From the NCBI GenBank assembly GCA_015063125.1, contig SUTB01000004.1, positions 62,001 to 126,000 of the forward strand: 64,000 nt of DNA, written 5' to 3'. The translations under genes and the position numbers were made by a program. Each line of letters starts with the position of its first letter. Within the stretch, counting starts at the first letter, position 1. Below, piece by piece: positions 15,401 through 24,858 of the stretch. This DNA comes from Thermoplasmata archaeon (GTDB lineage Archaea > Thermoplasmatota > Thermoplasmata > Methanomassiliicoccales > Methanomethylophilaceae). The notes under the pieces were generated by a model. The model made no database searches. It was not told the DNA's origin and was given only the letters and a program-made list of their open reading frames with translations.

Positions 15401-17263
15401 TCACTCGTCATCCACGATCTTGTAGTCTGCATCGACGTAGTCGCCGTTGTTGGATCCGCCGTTTCCGCCCTGCTTGGGCTCCTCTCCGGCAGGTCCCTGC
15501 TGGGCCTGCTGCTGCGAGGCCTCCTGGTAGACCCTCTGGCTGATGGGGCCCATGGCCTTCATGAGCGCGTCCATCTTGGCCTTGATGTCGTCGATGTTGT
15601 CTGTCTTGTTGGCAGTCTCGAGGTCGGAGATCGCGGGCTCGATGGATGCCCTCTCCTCCTGTGTGACCTTCTCGCCGAGCTCGTCCAGGGACTTGCGTAC
15701 GGTGTACACCGCGGTCTCCGCCTGGTTGTGGACCTCGACCAGCTCCGCCTTCTTCTTGTCGGCGTCTGCGAACTGCTCTGCCTGCTTGACCAGGTCGTCG
15801 ATCTCTTCCTTGCTGAGCTTGTTGGAGGATGCGATAGTGATCTTCTGCTCCTTTCCGGTTCCCTTGTCCTTCGCGGTGACGTTGATGATACCGTTTGCAT
15901 CGATATCGAAGGTGACCTCGATCTGGGGCACTCCGCGGGGTGCGGGGGGTATTCCGTCGAGGATGAACTTTCCGAGCGACGTGTTGTCGGCTGCCATCTG
16001 CCTCTCTCCCTGGACGACGTTGATCTCCACGGAGGGCTGGTTGTCGGCTGCGGTGGAGAACACCTGCGACTTCTTGGTCGGGATGGTGGTGTTCCTCTCG
16101 ATCAGCTTGGTCGCGATACCTCCGAGGGTCTCGATTCCGAGGGACAGGGGCGTGACATCCAGAAGGAGGACGTCCTTGACCTCTCCGGAGAGCACGGCTC
16201 CCTGGATCGAGGCTCCCATGGATACGCACTCCATCGGGTCGATTCCGCGCTGGATCTTGGGTCCGACGATGCTCTCGACGAAGTTCTGGACGATGGGCAT
16301 CCTGGTGGGTCCTCCGACCATGATGATCTTGTCAATCTTGTCGTTGGACAGGTGCGCATCGCTGATCGCCTGAGTGATGGACTGCTTGCACCTTGCGACG
16401 ATGGGCTCCACGAGCTCCTCGAGCTTTGCACGGGTGATCGTCTGGACCAGGTGCTTGGGGCCTGATGCGTCGGATGCGATGAAGGGCAGGTTGACCTCTG
16501 TCTGCATCGTGGTGGACAGCTCGATCTTCGCCTTCTCACATGCCTCTCTGACCCTCCAGAAGGCCATGTTGTCGGCTGCGAGGTCGACTCCGGTCTCCTT
16601 CTGGAATTCCTTGATGACATACTTGGTGAGAGCCTCATCCATATCGGATCCTCCCAGCTGGGTGTCTCCGGATGTGGACAGCACCTCGAACACTCCGTCG
16701 CTGAAGTCCATGATGGTGACATCGAGGGTTCCTCCTCCGAGGTCGAATACCATGATCTTCTGCTCGACATCGGACTTGTCCAGTCCGTATGCGAGTGCGG
16801 CTGCCGTGGGCTCGTTGATGATACGAACGACCTCGAGTCCGGCGATGGCTCCTGCGTCCTTCGTCGCCTGCCTCTGGTTGTCGTTGAAGTATGCGGGGAC
16901 GGTGATGACTGCTTTGTCGACGGTCTCGCCGAGGTAGGACTCCGCGTCCTTCTTGATCTTCTGGAGGATGAATGCGGAGATCTGCTGGGGTGTGTACTCC
17001 TTTCCGAGTGCGGTGACCTTCTCGTTTCCGCCCATCTTCCTCTTGACGTTCTTGATGGTTCCGTCAGGATTTGTGACGGCCTGCCTCCTTGCGGGCTCTC
17101 CCACGAGGAGCTGTCCGTCCTTTGTGAATGCTACGTACGAAGGGAATGACTTTCCTCCGACGCTGGTTCCCTCTGCGCTGGGGATCATTGTCGGCCTTCC
17201 TCCCTCCATGATGGAGGCGGCCGAATTGCTTGTTCCTAGATCAATTCCGATGATTCTTGACAT
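15401..17263 (-). CDS. dnaK: Molecular chaperone DnaK (Hsp70)
   Basis: ATP-dependent Hsp70 chaperone that binds extended hydrophobic segments of client proteins. The product has 620 residues, the usual size. Signatures are [13 protein letters not shown] at the N-terminus, [13 protein letters not shown] near residue 185, [11 protein letters not shown] near residue 325, and the linker [15 protein letters not shown] before the substrate-binding domain. The C-terminus is Gln/Gly-rich and ends in a charged YKIVDDE. The start is the ATG at 17263, with GGTGA about six bases ahead; a GTG three codons upstream is less likely. It lies between grpE and dnaJ and would be co-transcribed with both. Confidence 0.98.
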   Translation of the reverse strand: MSRIIGIDLGTSNSAASIMEGGRPTMIPSAEGTSVGGKSFPSYVAFTKDGQLLVGEPARRQAVTNPDGTIKNVKRKMGGNEKVTALGKEYTPQQISAFILQKIKKDAESYLGETVDKAVITVPAYFNDNQRQATKDAGAIAGLEVVRIINEPTAAALAYGLDKSDVEQKIMVFDLGGGTLDVTIMDFSDGVFEVLSTSGDTQLGGSDMDEALTKYVIKEFQKETGVDLAADNMAFWRVREACEKAKIELSTTMQTEVNLPFIASDASGPKHLVQTITRAKLEELVEPIVARCKQSITQAISDAHLSNDKIDKIIMVGGPTRMPIVQNFVESIVGPKIQRGIDPMECVSMGASIQGAVLSGEVKDVLLLDVTPLSLGIETLGGIATKLIERNTTIPTKKSQVFSTAADNQPSVEINVVQGERQMAADNTSLGKFILDGIPPAPRGVPQIEVTFDIDANGIINVTAKDKGTGKEQKITIASSNKLSKEEIDDLVKQAEQFADADKKKAELVEVHNQAETAVYTVRKSLDELGEKVTQEERASIEPAISDLETANKTDNIDDIKAKMDALMKAMGPISQRVYQEASQQQAQQGPAGEEPKQGGNGGSNNGDYVDADYKIVDDE

Positions 17264-17283
17264 ACTGCTCACCTTCCTTTGTT

Positions 17284-17799
17284 TTAAGCCGTTTTCTTTG
17301 TGACTTTCACTTTCGTGAACCTGATTACCTTTCCGTTGAGTGTGTATCCCTTCTGGAACACCTCTGCGATCTGATCGTCCTCCTCTCCCTCCACGGACAT
17401 CAGGGCCTCGTGGTAGTTGGGATCGAACTTGCCGTCTGCGGGGATCTCCTCGAGACCGTTCTTCTCCAGGACCTTCATCAGATTCGCTCTCACTCCGCGG
17501 ATTCCGGTGACGAACACGTCGTCGCCCTCCGCGTGATTCAATGCGCGGTCGAGGTCATCCACCACCGTGAGGAGGTCGGTCACGATTCCTGCCGAGGCGT
17601 ACTTCTTGAAGTCCTCGTTCTCGCGCTGCGCCCTCTTGCGGTAGTTGTCGAAGTCGGCCTGGATCCTCCTTGCCATGTCGAGGTACTTCTCAGCCTGCTC
17701 CTGGGCCTCCTTCAAGGGATCGACCTGGGGCTGCTCCTCGATGATCTCGACATCGTCGTTGGATGTTTCCTCCTTCTTCTCTTTAGACTTTCCAGTCAT
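17284..17799 (-). CDS. grpE: Nucleotide exchange factor GrpE
   Basis: GrpE releases ADP from DnaK and resets the chaperone cycle. The 171-residue product has an acidic N-terminal extension, a long coiled-coil region (about residues 35-75, including the family-typical [19 protein letters not shown]) and the beta domain near the C-terminus ([30 protein letters not shown]). The stop codon is TAA. It precedes dnaK by about 20 bases, so the two are co-transcribed. A TTATCC element about 28 bases upstream of the ATG could be a weak promoter, which would separate this operon from the thermosome gene. Confidence 0.95.
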   Translation of the reverse strand: MTGKSKEKKEETSNDDVEIIEEQPQVDPLKEAQEQAEKYLDMARRIQADFDNYRKRAQRENEDFKKYASAGIVTDLLTVVDDLDRALNHAEGDDVFVTGIRGVRANLMKVLEKNGLEEIPADGKFDPNYHEALMSVEGEEDDQIAEVFQKGYTLNGKVIRFTKVKVTKKTA

Positions 17800-17836
17800 G
17801 CTGTTACCTTCTGTAGTGCGCTTGGATAAGTGTAGA

Positions 17837-17862
17837 CAGGGGGCACTGGCCCCCTGCCAGTG
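17837..17862 (-). terminator. Two overlapping hairpins between thermosome and grpE
   Basis: The region can form CAGGGGGC / GCCCCCTG with a 4-base loop (17837-17856), or CACTGGC / GCCAGTG with a 5-base loop (17844-17862). The two share bases and exclude each other. No strong T-run follows on the minus strand. It may be a terminator or a switch controlling readthrough from thermosome into grpE. Confidence 0.5.
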
Positions 17863-17872
17863 TTCATCGTGT

Positions 17873-19498
17873 TTACATCATGTCGCTCATGTCGGGCATG
17901 TCCTGGGGACCGGGTCCGCTGTGCGTTGCAGCAGCGATGACATCGTCGATCCTGAGGATCATGACTGCAGCGTCGGTGGCCGAGTTGATGGCCTGTGTTC
18001 CGATTCTGTAGGGCTCGATGACGTTGAGCTTCTTCATGTCCTCAACCTTTCCGGTGTAGGGGTTGAATCCTGCGTAGACCTTCTTGCCCTTGTGCTGCTT
18101 CCTCATCTCGATGAGTACGTTGATGGGGTCCTGTCCTGCATTCTCTGCGAGAGTCGAGGGGATGGCCTCCATTGCGGAAGCGAATGCCTCGATGGCGATC
18201 TGCTCCCTTCCGCCTACGGACTGTGCGTAGTCGCGGAGCTGCATTGCGATCTCCATTGCGGTGGATCCTCCTCCGGTGACCATCTTTCCGTCCTCGATTG
18301 CGACCTTGACGACGGACCATGCATCGACCAGTGACCTCTCTACCTCGTCTGCGACGTGGTTGGTTCCTCCCCTTACGAGGATGGTGACGGTCTTGGGGTC
18401 CTTGAGTCCGGAGATGAATGTCATCTGCTCCTCTCCGACCTTCTTCAGCTCGACGCAGTCTGCGTATCCGAGGTCTGACTTCTCGAGGTCGTTAAGGTTG
18501 TTGCAGATGTTTGCACCGGTGGACTTGGCGAGCCTCTCCATGTCGGACTTCTTGACACGCCTGCATGCGTAGATGCCTGCCTTTGTGAACATGTGCTGGG
18601 CGGGGTCATCGATTCCCTTCTGGCAGAAGACGACATTCGCACCGGACTTGATGACCTGGTCGACCATCTTCTTGAGCATGTTCTCCTCTTCCTTGACGAA
18701 AGCGGCGATCTGCGAGGGATCGTTGATCTGGATCTTGGCGTCGATCTCGGTCTTCTTGACCTCGAATGCCGAGTCGATGAGGGCGATCTTCGCCTTCTTC
18801 ACGCACTTCTCCATGTTGAGCTGGACGGGCTCCTTGTCGATGACGAGACCCTTGACGATCTGCGTCTCTTCCATATTGGCGCCTGCCTTCTTGACTGTGG
18901 TGATGTTCTTGAGGTCGATCTCGTAGCCCTTGCCCTTCTTCTCGGCGATCGTCTTGATGGCGTCGACGACGATGTCTGCGAAGAGCTCCTTGGACTGGTT
19001 GACCTGCTTGGAGATCATCGCGGTCTCTGCGATGAGCTTGAGTGTCTTCTCATCGTCGATGGAGACCTTCATGGCGATCTTGTCCAGGATCTCCTGGGCC
19101 TTCTCGTTCGCCATCCTGTATCCCTTTGCGATGATTGTGGGGTGGACGTTCGCGTCGATCAGGTCTGTTGCCTTCTTGAGGAGCTCACCTGCGAGGATGA
19201 CGGATGTTGTTGTTCCGTCTCCGACCTCTGCGTCCTGTGTCTTTGCGACCTCGACGAGCATCTTTGCTGCGGGGTGCTGGACATCCATCTCCTTGAGGAT
19301 GGTAACTCCATCGTTGGTGATGATGACGTCTCCCATGGAATCGACAAGCATCTTGTCCATTCCCCTGGGTCCCAGGCTGCTCTTGACTGCTCCGGAGATG
19401 GCGACCGCTGCTGAGATGTTGTTCATCTGAGCATCCTTGCCCTTCTCCCTCTTTGTTCCTTCTCTAAGGATGATGACGGGTGCGTTACCCATTCCCAT
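17873..19498 (-). CDS. thsA: Thermosome subunit (group II chaperonin)
   Basis: Subunit of the archaeal CCT-like double-ring chaperonin, which folds proteins in an ATP-driven closed cavity. The 541 residues include the equatorial motifs [15 protein letters not shown] and [16 protein letters not shown] near residue 85, and [13 protein letters not shown] near residue 400. The flexible Gly/Met-rich C-terminus ends MPDMSDMM, as in other thermosomes. The start is the ATG at 19498 because GGAGGAAG lies about six bases before it; an in-frame ATG eight codons upstream lacks such a site. The stop is TAA. It sits beside the bacterial-type DnaK system, so both major folding machines are encoded together. 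The subunit letter is arbitrary. Confidence 0.97.
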   Translation of the reverse strand: MGMGNAPVIILREGTKREKGKDAQMNNISAAVAISGAVKSSLGPRGMDKMLVDSMGDVIITNDGVTILKEMDVQHPAAKMLVEVAKTQDAEVGDGTTTSVILAGELLKKATDLIDANVHPTIIAKGYRMANEKAQEILDKIAMKVSIDDEKTLKLIAETAMISKQVNQSKELFADIVVDAIKTIAEKKGKGYEIDLKNITTVKKAGANMEETQIVKGLVIDKEPVQLNMEKCVKKAKIALIDSAFEVKKTEIDAKIQINDPSQIAAFVKEEENMLKKMVDQVIKSGANVVFCQKGIDDPAQHMFTKAGIYACRRVKKSDMERLAKSTGANICNNLNDLEKSDLGYADCVELKKVGEEQMTFISGLKDPKTVTILVRGGTNHVADEVERSLVDAWSVVKVAIEDGKMVTGGGSTAMEIAMQLRDYAQSVGGREQIAIEAFASAMEAIPSTLAENAGQDPINVLIEMRKQHKGKKVYAGFNPYTGKVEDMKKLNVIEPYRIGTQAINSATDAAVMILRIDDVIAAATHSGPGPQDMPDMSDMM

Positions 19499-19555
19499 TT
19501 TTCTTCCTCCGATATATTCCATTACGGAATGACTGAAACGGATAAAGTTTGTTCT

Positions 19556-19567
19556 TCTATATAAATC
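19556..19567 (-). promoter_or_regulatory. TATA box of the thermosome gene
   Basis: On the minus strand TTTATATA is followed about 25 bases later by the expected transcription start. That leaves a leader of about 35 bases with a strong ribosome-binding site before the chosen ATG. Confidence 0.65.
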
Positions 19568-19626
19568 TAATCCGTTGTACTATCGGTGGGACCGTAGCAT
19601 CCCGAAGCGATGGCCAGATGATCTGG

Positions 19627-21810
19627 TCAGCGGATGAACAGGAGCTCGCGGTACTTGGGCAGAGGCCACATCTCGTCGTCCACGATCATCTCGAGGTCGT
19701 CGACGAGCACCCTGATCTTCTCGATGTAGGGGATGACCTTGTCGTGATAGGCATTTGCCTTGGCGTACTCTGACTTCGCGGTGTTGGCCTTGTCGCAGGC
19801 CTTCTCCATGTCCATGGCGAGCTTGCGTGCCTCGGACAGGTCCTCCGCTATGGTCTTTATCATGGCGACCTTGCCCGCCGAGAGCTTCTTGTAGTCGGCC
19901 TCGGAGAAGATATCCTTCATCTTGGACACGTTGTCGAGCAGCCTTGTCTCGTACTGGGTGGCGATGGGCAGGATGTGGTTCTCGGTGAGGTCCGCGAGGA
20001 TCCTGGCCTCGATCTCCACCTTCTTGCTGTAGATGTCGCAGAAGGTCTCCTTCCTCGCCTCCAGCTCCGCCGCGTTCATGACCCCGGTCCTCTTGTACAT
20101 CGCGACCGTGGCCTTGTCGGTCAGGGCACAGTAGGACTTGGGAGGTGATGTCTCGCAGTCGAGCCCGCGCTTCTTGGCCTCCTTCTTCCACTCCTCGGAG
20201 TATCCGTTTCCGTCGAAGCAGATGTTCATCGATGCCCTGTACGTCTCGCGGGTCTCGTCGAGGATGGCCTGCATGACGGGTGTGCCTGCGGCGACCTTCT
20301 TGTCGACGGCTTTCTTGAATATCGTCAGCTGGTCCGCCACGATGGTGTTCAGCGTGGCCACGGCGTTGGAGCAGTTCGCTGAGGAACCGACCGCCCTGAA
20401 CTCGAACCTGTTACCCGTGAATGCGAAGGGCGAGGTCCTGTTCCTGTCCGTGTTGTCCAGCAGGAGCTCGGGCACCTGCGGGATGTTGAGCTTGTATGAC
20501 TTCTTGCCATTCAGCTTGACCATGTCCGAGGAGTTAAGCAGGTCGTCGAATGCCTGCATGAGCTGGGCTCCCAGGAAAGTGGAGATTATCGCCGGAGGGG
20601 CCTCGTTGGCGCCCAGCCTGTGGGCGTTGGTCGCTGTCAGGACCGATGCCTTGAGCAGCGCGTTGTGATCGTATACGGCCTTGAGCACGTTGGCCACGAA
20701 CATCAGGAACATCAGGTTCTCGCTGTCGGTCTTGCCGGGTGTGAACAGTCCGATTCCGGACACGGTACCGATGGACCAGTTGCAGTGCTTACCGGATCCG
20801 TTGACGCCTGCGAAGGGCTTCTCGTGGAACAGCACCTTGAATCCGTGCCTCTCCGAGACCTTCTTCATCATGGCCATCAGCAGGAGGTTGTGGTCGTTAG
20901 CGAGGTTCGCTGCCTCGAACACGGGAGCGATCTCGAACTGGTTGGGTGCGACCTCGTTGTGCCTGGCCTTTATCGGGATGCCGAGCTTGTAGCACTCGAA
21001 CTCCAGGTCCCTCATGAACGCCAGGACCCTCTCAGGAATCGATCCCAGGTAGTGGTCCTCGAGCTGCTGGTTCCTGGCCGCGTTGTGGCCGATGAGCGTC
21101 CTGTCGACCATTATGAGGTCGGGGCGCAGAGAGTACAATGCGGAATCGACCAGGAAGTACTCCTGCTCCCATCCTAGATAGGAGACGACCCTGTCGTCCT
21201 TGATTCCGAAGTACTCAAGGAGATCCTCGGCTGCCTTGCCGACGGCGATCTCCGACCTGAGAAGAGGCGCCTTGTAGTCCAGGGCCTCCCCGTTGTATGA
21301 GATGAAAATCGTGGGGATGCACAGCGTGTCCGCGATGATGAAAGCGGGCGACGACGGATCCCATGCGGTGTATCCTCTGGCCTCGAAGGTGTTCCTCAGT
21401 CCTCCGTTGGGGAACGACGATGCATCGGACTCCTGCTGGCAGAGCAGCTTCCCTGTCAGCTCCTCGATGGCCTCCCCTTTCCCGAAGGGCTCTATGAAAG
21501 ATACGTGCTTCTCGGCGGTACCGCCTGTCAGAGGCTGGAACCAGTGGGTGTAATGGGTGGCTCCCATCTCCATGGCCCACTTCTTCAGACCTGCAGCCAC
21601 ATCCTCGGCCGTGTCCCTGTCGAGGGTCTTCCCCTGCTCGCTGGACTCGTAGATCTTGCGCCTTGTATCCTCGGAGAGGTACTGCCTCATGGCCTTCCTG
21701 TTGAAAACGTTGCATCCGTAGTAGTCCGATGTGACCGCTGCCGGTGCATCGACATGCACAGGCATCTTCCTGAACGCTTCATCGACGGCTCTGAACCTGC
21801 TGCTAGGCAT
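19627..21810 (-). CDS. glnN: Glutamine synthetase type III
   Basis: Makes glutamine from glutamate, ammonia and ATP, the main route of ammonium assimilation. The 727-residue length and N-terminal region (SDYYGCNVFNRKAMRQYL) mark the large GSIII class, known mostly from Bacteroidetes and cyanobacteria, rather than the usual archaeal GlnA of about 450 residues. Catalytic-core motifs include GWEQEYFLVD near residue 215, NEVAPNQFEIAP near 300, and KPFAGVNGSGKHCNWS near 335. The start is the ATG at 21810 (MPSSRFR), because a longer reading would run over the TATA box (AATATATATT, about 30 bases upstream). It reads divergently from the HPP gene across an inverted repeat that may regulate both. Transfer from bacteria is plausible. 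Confidence 0.95.
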   Translation of the reverse strand: MPSSRFRAVDEAFRKMPVHVDAPAAVTSDYYGCNVFNRKAMRQYLSEDTRRKIYESSEQGKTLDRDTAEDVAAGLKKWAMEMGATHYTHWFQPLTGGTAEKHVSFIEPFGKGEAIEELTGKLLCQQESDASSFPNGGLRNTFEARGYTAWDPSSPAFIIADTLCIPTIFISYNGEALDYKAPLLRSEIAVGKAAEDLLEYFGIKDDRVVSYLGWEQEYFLVDSALYSLRPDLIMVDRTLIGHNAARNQQLEDHYLGSIPERVLAFMRDLEFECYKLGIPIKARHNEVAPNQFEIAPVFEAANLANDHNLLLMAMMKKVSERHGFKVLFHEKPFAGVNGSGKHCNWSIGTVSGIGLFTPGKTDSENLMFLMFVANVLKAVYDHNALLKASVLTATNAHRLGANEAPPAIISTFLGAQLMQAFDDLLNSSDMVKLNGKKSYKLNIPQVPELLLDNTDRNRTSPFAFTGNRFEFRAVGSSANCSNAVATLNTIVADQLTIFKKAVDKKVAAGTPVMQAILDETRETYRASMNICFDGNGYSEEWKKEAKKRGLDCETSPPKSYCALTDKATVAMYKRTGVMNAAELEARKETFCDIYSKKVEIEARILADLTENHILPIATQYETRLLDNVSKMKDIFSEADYKKLSAGKVAMIKTIAEDLSEARKLAMDMEKACDKANTAKSEYAKANAYHDKVIPYIEKIRVLVDDLEMIVDDEMWPLPKYRELLFIR

Positions 21811-21865
21811 GTTCAGACAGATTGCGACTGACTTAATATATATTATCAAAGTCGCGAGAATTGTT

Positions 21866-21884
21866 GTACCTTTGACAGAGGTAC
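21866..21884. promoter_or_regulatory. Inverted repeat between glnN and HPP gene
   Basis: GTACCT and AGGTAC form a perfect 6-bp inverted repeat around a 7-base spacer. It lies between the divergent TATA boxes of glnN (about 21835-21848, minus) and the HPP gene (TTTATACC, 21903-21910, plus). A regulator bound here could control both genes, and a nitrogen regulator is the natural guess. Confidence 0.45.
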
Positions 21885-21929
21885 GATGGATGACAATGGG
21901 GATTTATACCAATGATGGAATCACCGCCC

Positions 21930-22418
21930 ATGGATTATTGGGAAGGCGTCAAGGAACGCATGGATAAGCCCCAGATCATCAGAGCCATCGCCTGTTTCAT
22001 AGGCATAGGCTTCCTTGGAATACTCTGGGCCTTCCACGACCTTCCGCTGCTCATAGCATCTCTGGGATCAACAGCGGTGACCCTGTACGGCCTTCCAAAG
22101 GCCCCGGCCGCTAAGCCCAAGAGCGCAATTCTCGGACAGTTCTCATCCGCGATCTGCGGATGGGTTGTGCAGTACCTGCTTGGATCGGAGTGGTACGCCT
22201 GCGCAATAGCCGTAATGCTGTCCCTGATCGTGATGGTCCTGCTGAACTGCGTCCACCCGCCGGGAGGAGCCACAGCGCTGAGCGCGGTCCTCATGCCCAT
22301 GCCCTGGACATTCATATTCGCACCAGTCCTAGTAGGAGTGGTGTTCCTGGTCATCGTCGCATATTTCGCGAACAAGGCCTGCGAGAGGTACGAACCCAAA
22401 CCTGAGACCGCCAGTTGA
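21930..22418 (+). CDS. HPP family integral membrane protein
   Basis: A 162-residue membrane protein with four hydrophobic segments and the family hallmark HPPGGATAL near residue 115. HPP proteins are small four-helix proteins; plant and cyanobacterial members have been linked to nitrite transport, but the archaeal role is unknown. The ATG at 21930 (MDYWEG) is preferred because a TATA box (TTTATACC) lies 24 bases before it, giving a leaderless message; an ATG at 21912 is possible. It faces the glutamine synthetase gene, which suggests a link to nitrogen supply. It is followed nine bases later by another membrane protein gene. Confidence 0.85.
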   Translation: MDYWEGVKERMDKPQIIRAIACFIGIGFLGILWAFHDLPLLIASLGSTAVTLYGLPKAPAAKPKSAILGQFSSAICGWVVQYLLGSEWYACAIAVMLSLIVMVLLNCVHPPGGATALSAVLMPMPWTFIFAPVLVGVVFLVIVAYFANKACERYEPKPETAS

Positions 22419-22426
22419 GGTATACC

Positions 22427-22780
22427 ATGACAGAGAACAAGCAACACAACATCACAACCGGAGCGGCGTTCGGCGTCGCCATCCTGCTGGGGATCTTCAT
22501 AGGGATCAACTACGGCATAATGAACGGCGTATTCACCATACTGATCGTCTCTGGCGTCTATCTCTCCGTATCGCTCTACCTGAAGGATAAGGAGGAGAAC
22601 ACCGGAGGGCCCTCAGAGCTTGGCGCCGCGATAACTGGCGGCATCCTTCTGGCAGGGATAGGCGCATGCGGTTTCGTCTACAGCTTCACCGAGAGCGTGG
22701 TCATCACGGTCGTCTGTCTGATTGCAGTGATGCTGCTGTCCTCCGCCATCCTATTCTCCCGCTACAGGAAATACCTCTGA
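22427..22780 (+). CDS. Small membrane protein, unknown function
   Basis: A 117-residue protein that I do not recognise. It has about four hydrophobic stretches (around residues 15-30, 32-50, 66-84 and 88-106), a short cytosolic-type charged loop (LKDKEENTGGPSELG) and a basic C-terminus (RYRKYL). The ATG at 22427 has GAGGT five to six bases ahead; an upstream ATG lacks this. It is nearly contiguous with the HPP gene and probably shares its transcript, so it may be an accessory subunit of that membrane system. Confidence 0.75.
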   Translation: MTENKQHNITTGAAFGVAILLGIFIGINYGIMNGVFTILIVSGVYLSVSLYLKDKEENTGGPSELGAAITGGILLAGIGACGFVYSFTESVVITVVCLIAVMLLSSAILFSRYRKYL

Positions 22781-22793
22781 GAGGAGCACGTAC

Positions 22794-23294
22794 ATGAGGC
22801 CATTCTTCACCATCGACATGGAGGACTACGATGATTCCGATCCGGTCCTCTACCAGCCGGCATCCAGGGGGATCATCTGGAAGAACGGTAAACTTGCGTT
22901 GATACGCAGTGTGAAGTACGGCTACTACAAGTTCCCCGGAGGGGGAGTCGAAGAGGATGAGACTCTGATCGATGCGCTGATCCGCGAGGTCAGGGAGGAG
23001 ACTGGGCTGGAGGTCATCCGCACGAGCATCCACGAATACGGGATGTCCAAGCGCAGGGAGAAGGGGATTTGGGACTACGTCCTCGACCAGGACAGCTACT
23101 ACTACATCTGCGATGTATCGGACAAGACCTACAGGCAGAAGCTGACCAAGCACGAGAAGGAGGCCAAGTTCGTCCTCGAGTATGCCGATCCGGAAACGGC
23201 CATCGAGGCCAACGAGAGATACCTCAAGAGGGACCATAAGGTGGCCATCGACAGGGACACCCGCATCCTCAGGATACTGGCCCACGAGCACTGA
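22794..23294 (+). CDS. Nudix hydrolase
   Basis: Hydrolase of nucleoside-diphosphate-linked compounds, substrate not predictable. The 166-residue protein has a full Nudix box starting at GGGVEEDE near residue 48 and ending REVREETGLEV, with the glutamates that bind magnesium. The front half, with YQPASRGIIWKNGKLALI, is typical of ADP-ribose or NTP-type Nudix enzymes. It follows the small membrane protein gene by 13 bases, with a GAGAGGAG ribosome-binding site, and is probably the last gene of that operon. The stop is TGA. Confidence 0.92.
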   Translation: MRPFFTIDMEDYDDSDPVLYQPASRGIIWKNGKLALIRSVKYGYYKFPGGGVEEDETLIDALIREVREETGLEVIRTSIHEYGMSKRREKGIWDYVLDQDSYYYICDVSDKTYRQKLTKHEKEAKFVLEYADPETAIEANERYLKRDHKVAIDRDTRILRILAHEH

Positions 23295-23345
23295 CGGGTC
23301 CTCCGCTGGCATTATTTTATTTAGGTTCGAACCATTGCCGAATCC

Positions 23346-23870
23346 ATGAAGCAGTTAGCCGACTATGTCACGACAATCCCCAACTTCCCCAAGGAAGGGA
23401 TCATGTTCAGGGACATCACAACTATCCTACAGGACCCCGAGGGACTGAAGATGGCGATCGATCAGCTCATCGACCACCTGAAGGATTTGGACTTCGACGT
23501 CGTAGTGGGATCCGAATCCCGCGGATTCCTCTTCGGAGCCCCCGTCGCATACGCTATGGGAAAGGGATTCATCCTCGCCAGGAAGAAGGGAAAGCTCCCG
23601 AGAGAGGTCATCAGCCAGGAATACGATCTGGAGTACGGAACGGCTACGATCGAGATGCATAAGGACTCCATCAAGCCCGGACAGAAGGTCGTCATCATCG
23701 ACGACCTCATCGCCACAGGCGGAACCACCGAGGCCATCGTCAAGCTCGTCGAGAGGCTGGGCGGAGAGATCGTCAGCATGGGATTCGTCCTGGAGCTGGC
23801 TGGACTCAAGGGCAGGGAGAAGTTCGCGAAGTACAACCCCTTCGCACTGATCACATACCCCGGAAACTGA
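23346..23870 (+). CDS. apt: Adenine phosphoribosyltransferase
   Basis: Salvages adenine to AMP using PRPP. The 174-residue protein has the family start YVTTIPNFPKEGIMFRDITT, the dimer and base-binding region VVGSESRGFLFGAPVAYA near residue 55, and the PRPP loop KVVIIDDLIATGGTT near residue 118. Its length is normal for APRT. A TATA-like TTATTTTATTTAGG lies about 25-30 bases before the ATG, so it likely has its own, possibly leaderless, transcript. The tRNA-Arg gene on the other strand follows immediately. Confidence 0.96.
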   Translation: MKQLADYVTTIPNFPKEGIMFRDITTILQDPEGLKMAIDQLIDHLKDLDFDVVVGSESRGFLFGAPVAYAMGKGFILARKKGKLPREVISQEYDLEYGTATIEMHKDSIKPGQKVVIIDDLIATGGTTEAIVKLVERLGGEIVSMGFVLELAGLKGREKFAKYNPFALITYPGN

Positions 23871-23883
23871 TTAGAATCAATTA

Positions 23884-23960
23884 TGGTGGCCCTACTGGGA
23901 TTCGAACCCAGGTCAGCGGAGTCGAGGTCCGGCAGGATATCCAAGCTACCCCATAGGGCC
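23884..23960 (-). tRNA. tRNA-Arg (anticodon TCG, hand-folded)
   Basis: Clover leaf with acceptor GGCCCTA / TAGGGCC, D-arm GGGT...ATCC, T-arm CTGGG TTCGAAT CCCAG, discriminator A and an encoded CCA. The best anticodon arm is CCGGA-CCTCGAC-TCCGC, giving anticodon TCG (Arg) with C at position 33 and a C-C mismatch at 27-43. A20 in the D-loop is a known Arg identity base. The body is almost the same as that of the tRNA at 53091-53167. Confidence 0.85.
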
Positions 23961-24007
23961 ACCACATCGTAGCACCATCGCCGATTAAAGGTTTTATATC
24001 GACTATC

Positions 24008-24757
24008 TCAGAGAGCCTTCTCGAAGTTCTCCAGGTACTTGTCCTTCGACAGGAAGGAATCGTCAATGTCCGCGACCATGCGCTGGTAGAGCTTGAAGGG
24101 CACGGCGAACGAAAGCTTGTCCTTGTCAACGAAGCGCCTTGCGTACATGTCGGTCATCCCGATGATGGCATGCGGATCGTCGCTCTCACCCTCTCCCCTG
24201 GGCAGGGCATAGACCTGCTGACATGCGAAACCGTACTGCATGATAGCGGCGGGGCCCGGTGTGGTCTTGGAGAATGCCGCGAGCTGCTGAAGGAGGCTGA
24301 GACGGACAGGATCCACCAGGAATGCAACGACCTCTATCGGCTTGCCTTCCTTGAGCGCCTCGTCTAGGTCCTGGAAGACTATGGCATCCTTTCCATCGCC
24401 GTAGTTCTTCACCTTCTCCAGCTGCATCATGGCGATCTCCGGCGTCTTGAAGTACGACATCCCCGAGCTCTTGTGGGCGATGGTCTCCCTTACCTCCTCA
24501 GGAATTGTAGAAGCAGACCAGGCGGACCTCTGACGGTCGGATATCCCTCCGAAACCGAAACCGCTCTTGGAACCGTGACAGGGCGAATGCTCGGAATCCG
24601 CGGCGCACTTGTCCCCTAAGCGCACACAGCGCATGAACAGCGAAGGTATGGTGCAATGACCCTGTTGGGGAACGCAAGCGTCCTCCGGGATCTTGGCCTC
24701 GCGATAGATGGCGACGGCATGGTTCTCAAGCTTCAGTATCTCGGACAGTCTGCTCAT
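24008..24757 (-). CDS. DUF169 family protein
   Basis: A 249-residue protein of the DUF169 family, common in methanogens and other anaerobes and of unknown function. The family pattern is seen in the central SSGMSYFKTPE, the hydrophobic VAFLVDPVRLSLLQQLAAF, and the stretch AIMQYGFACQQVYALPRGEG near residue 175. Five cysteines in the first third (ACVPQQGHC, RCVRLGDKC, SPCHGSK) could bind a metal or cofactor. The ATG at 24757 has a TATA box (TTTATATC) about 28 bases upstream and no ribosome-binding site, so the message is probably leaderless. It reads divergently from hypE. Confidence 0.85.
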   Translation of the reverse strand: MSRLSEILKLENHAVAIYREAKIPEDACVPQQGHCTIPSLFMRCVRLGDKCAADSEHSPCHGSKSGFGFGGISDRQRSAWSASTIPEEVRETIAHKSSGMSYFKTPEIAMMQLEKVKNYGDGKDAIVFQDLDEALKEGKPIEVVAFLVDPVRLSLLQQLAAFSKTTPGPAAIMQYGFACQQVYALPRGEGESDDPHAIIGMTDMYARRFVDKDKLSFAVPFKLYQRMVADIDDSFLSKDKYLENFEKAL

Positions 24758-24858
24758 GAACGATGAACGCCGATACAATGATATAAACCAGATTGGAACA
24801 ATAATCCAAAGCTCCGGGTGGGCAATGCCTTTATCCAACCTATCCCATTGTGCGAACT

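Noticed and set aside
15347-16465. 372-codon plus-strand ORF opposite dnaK
   Set aside because: Its Leu/Gly/Asp-rich product is the reverse-strand reading of dnaK; dnaK is certain on the minus strand.
18593-19414. 273-codon plus-strand ORF opposite the thermosome gene
   Set aside because: Antisense shadow of a clear thermosome gene, without initiation signals.
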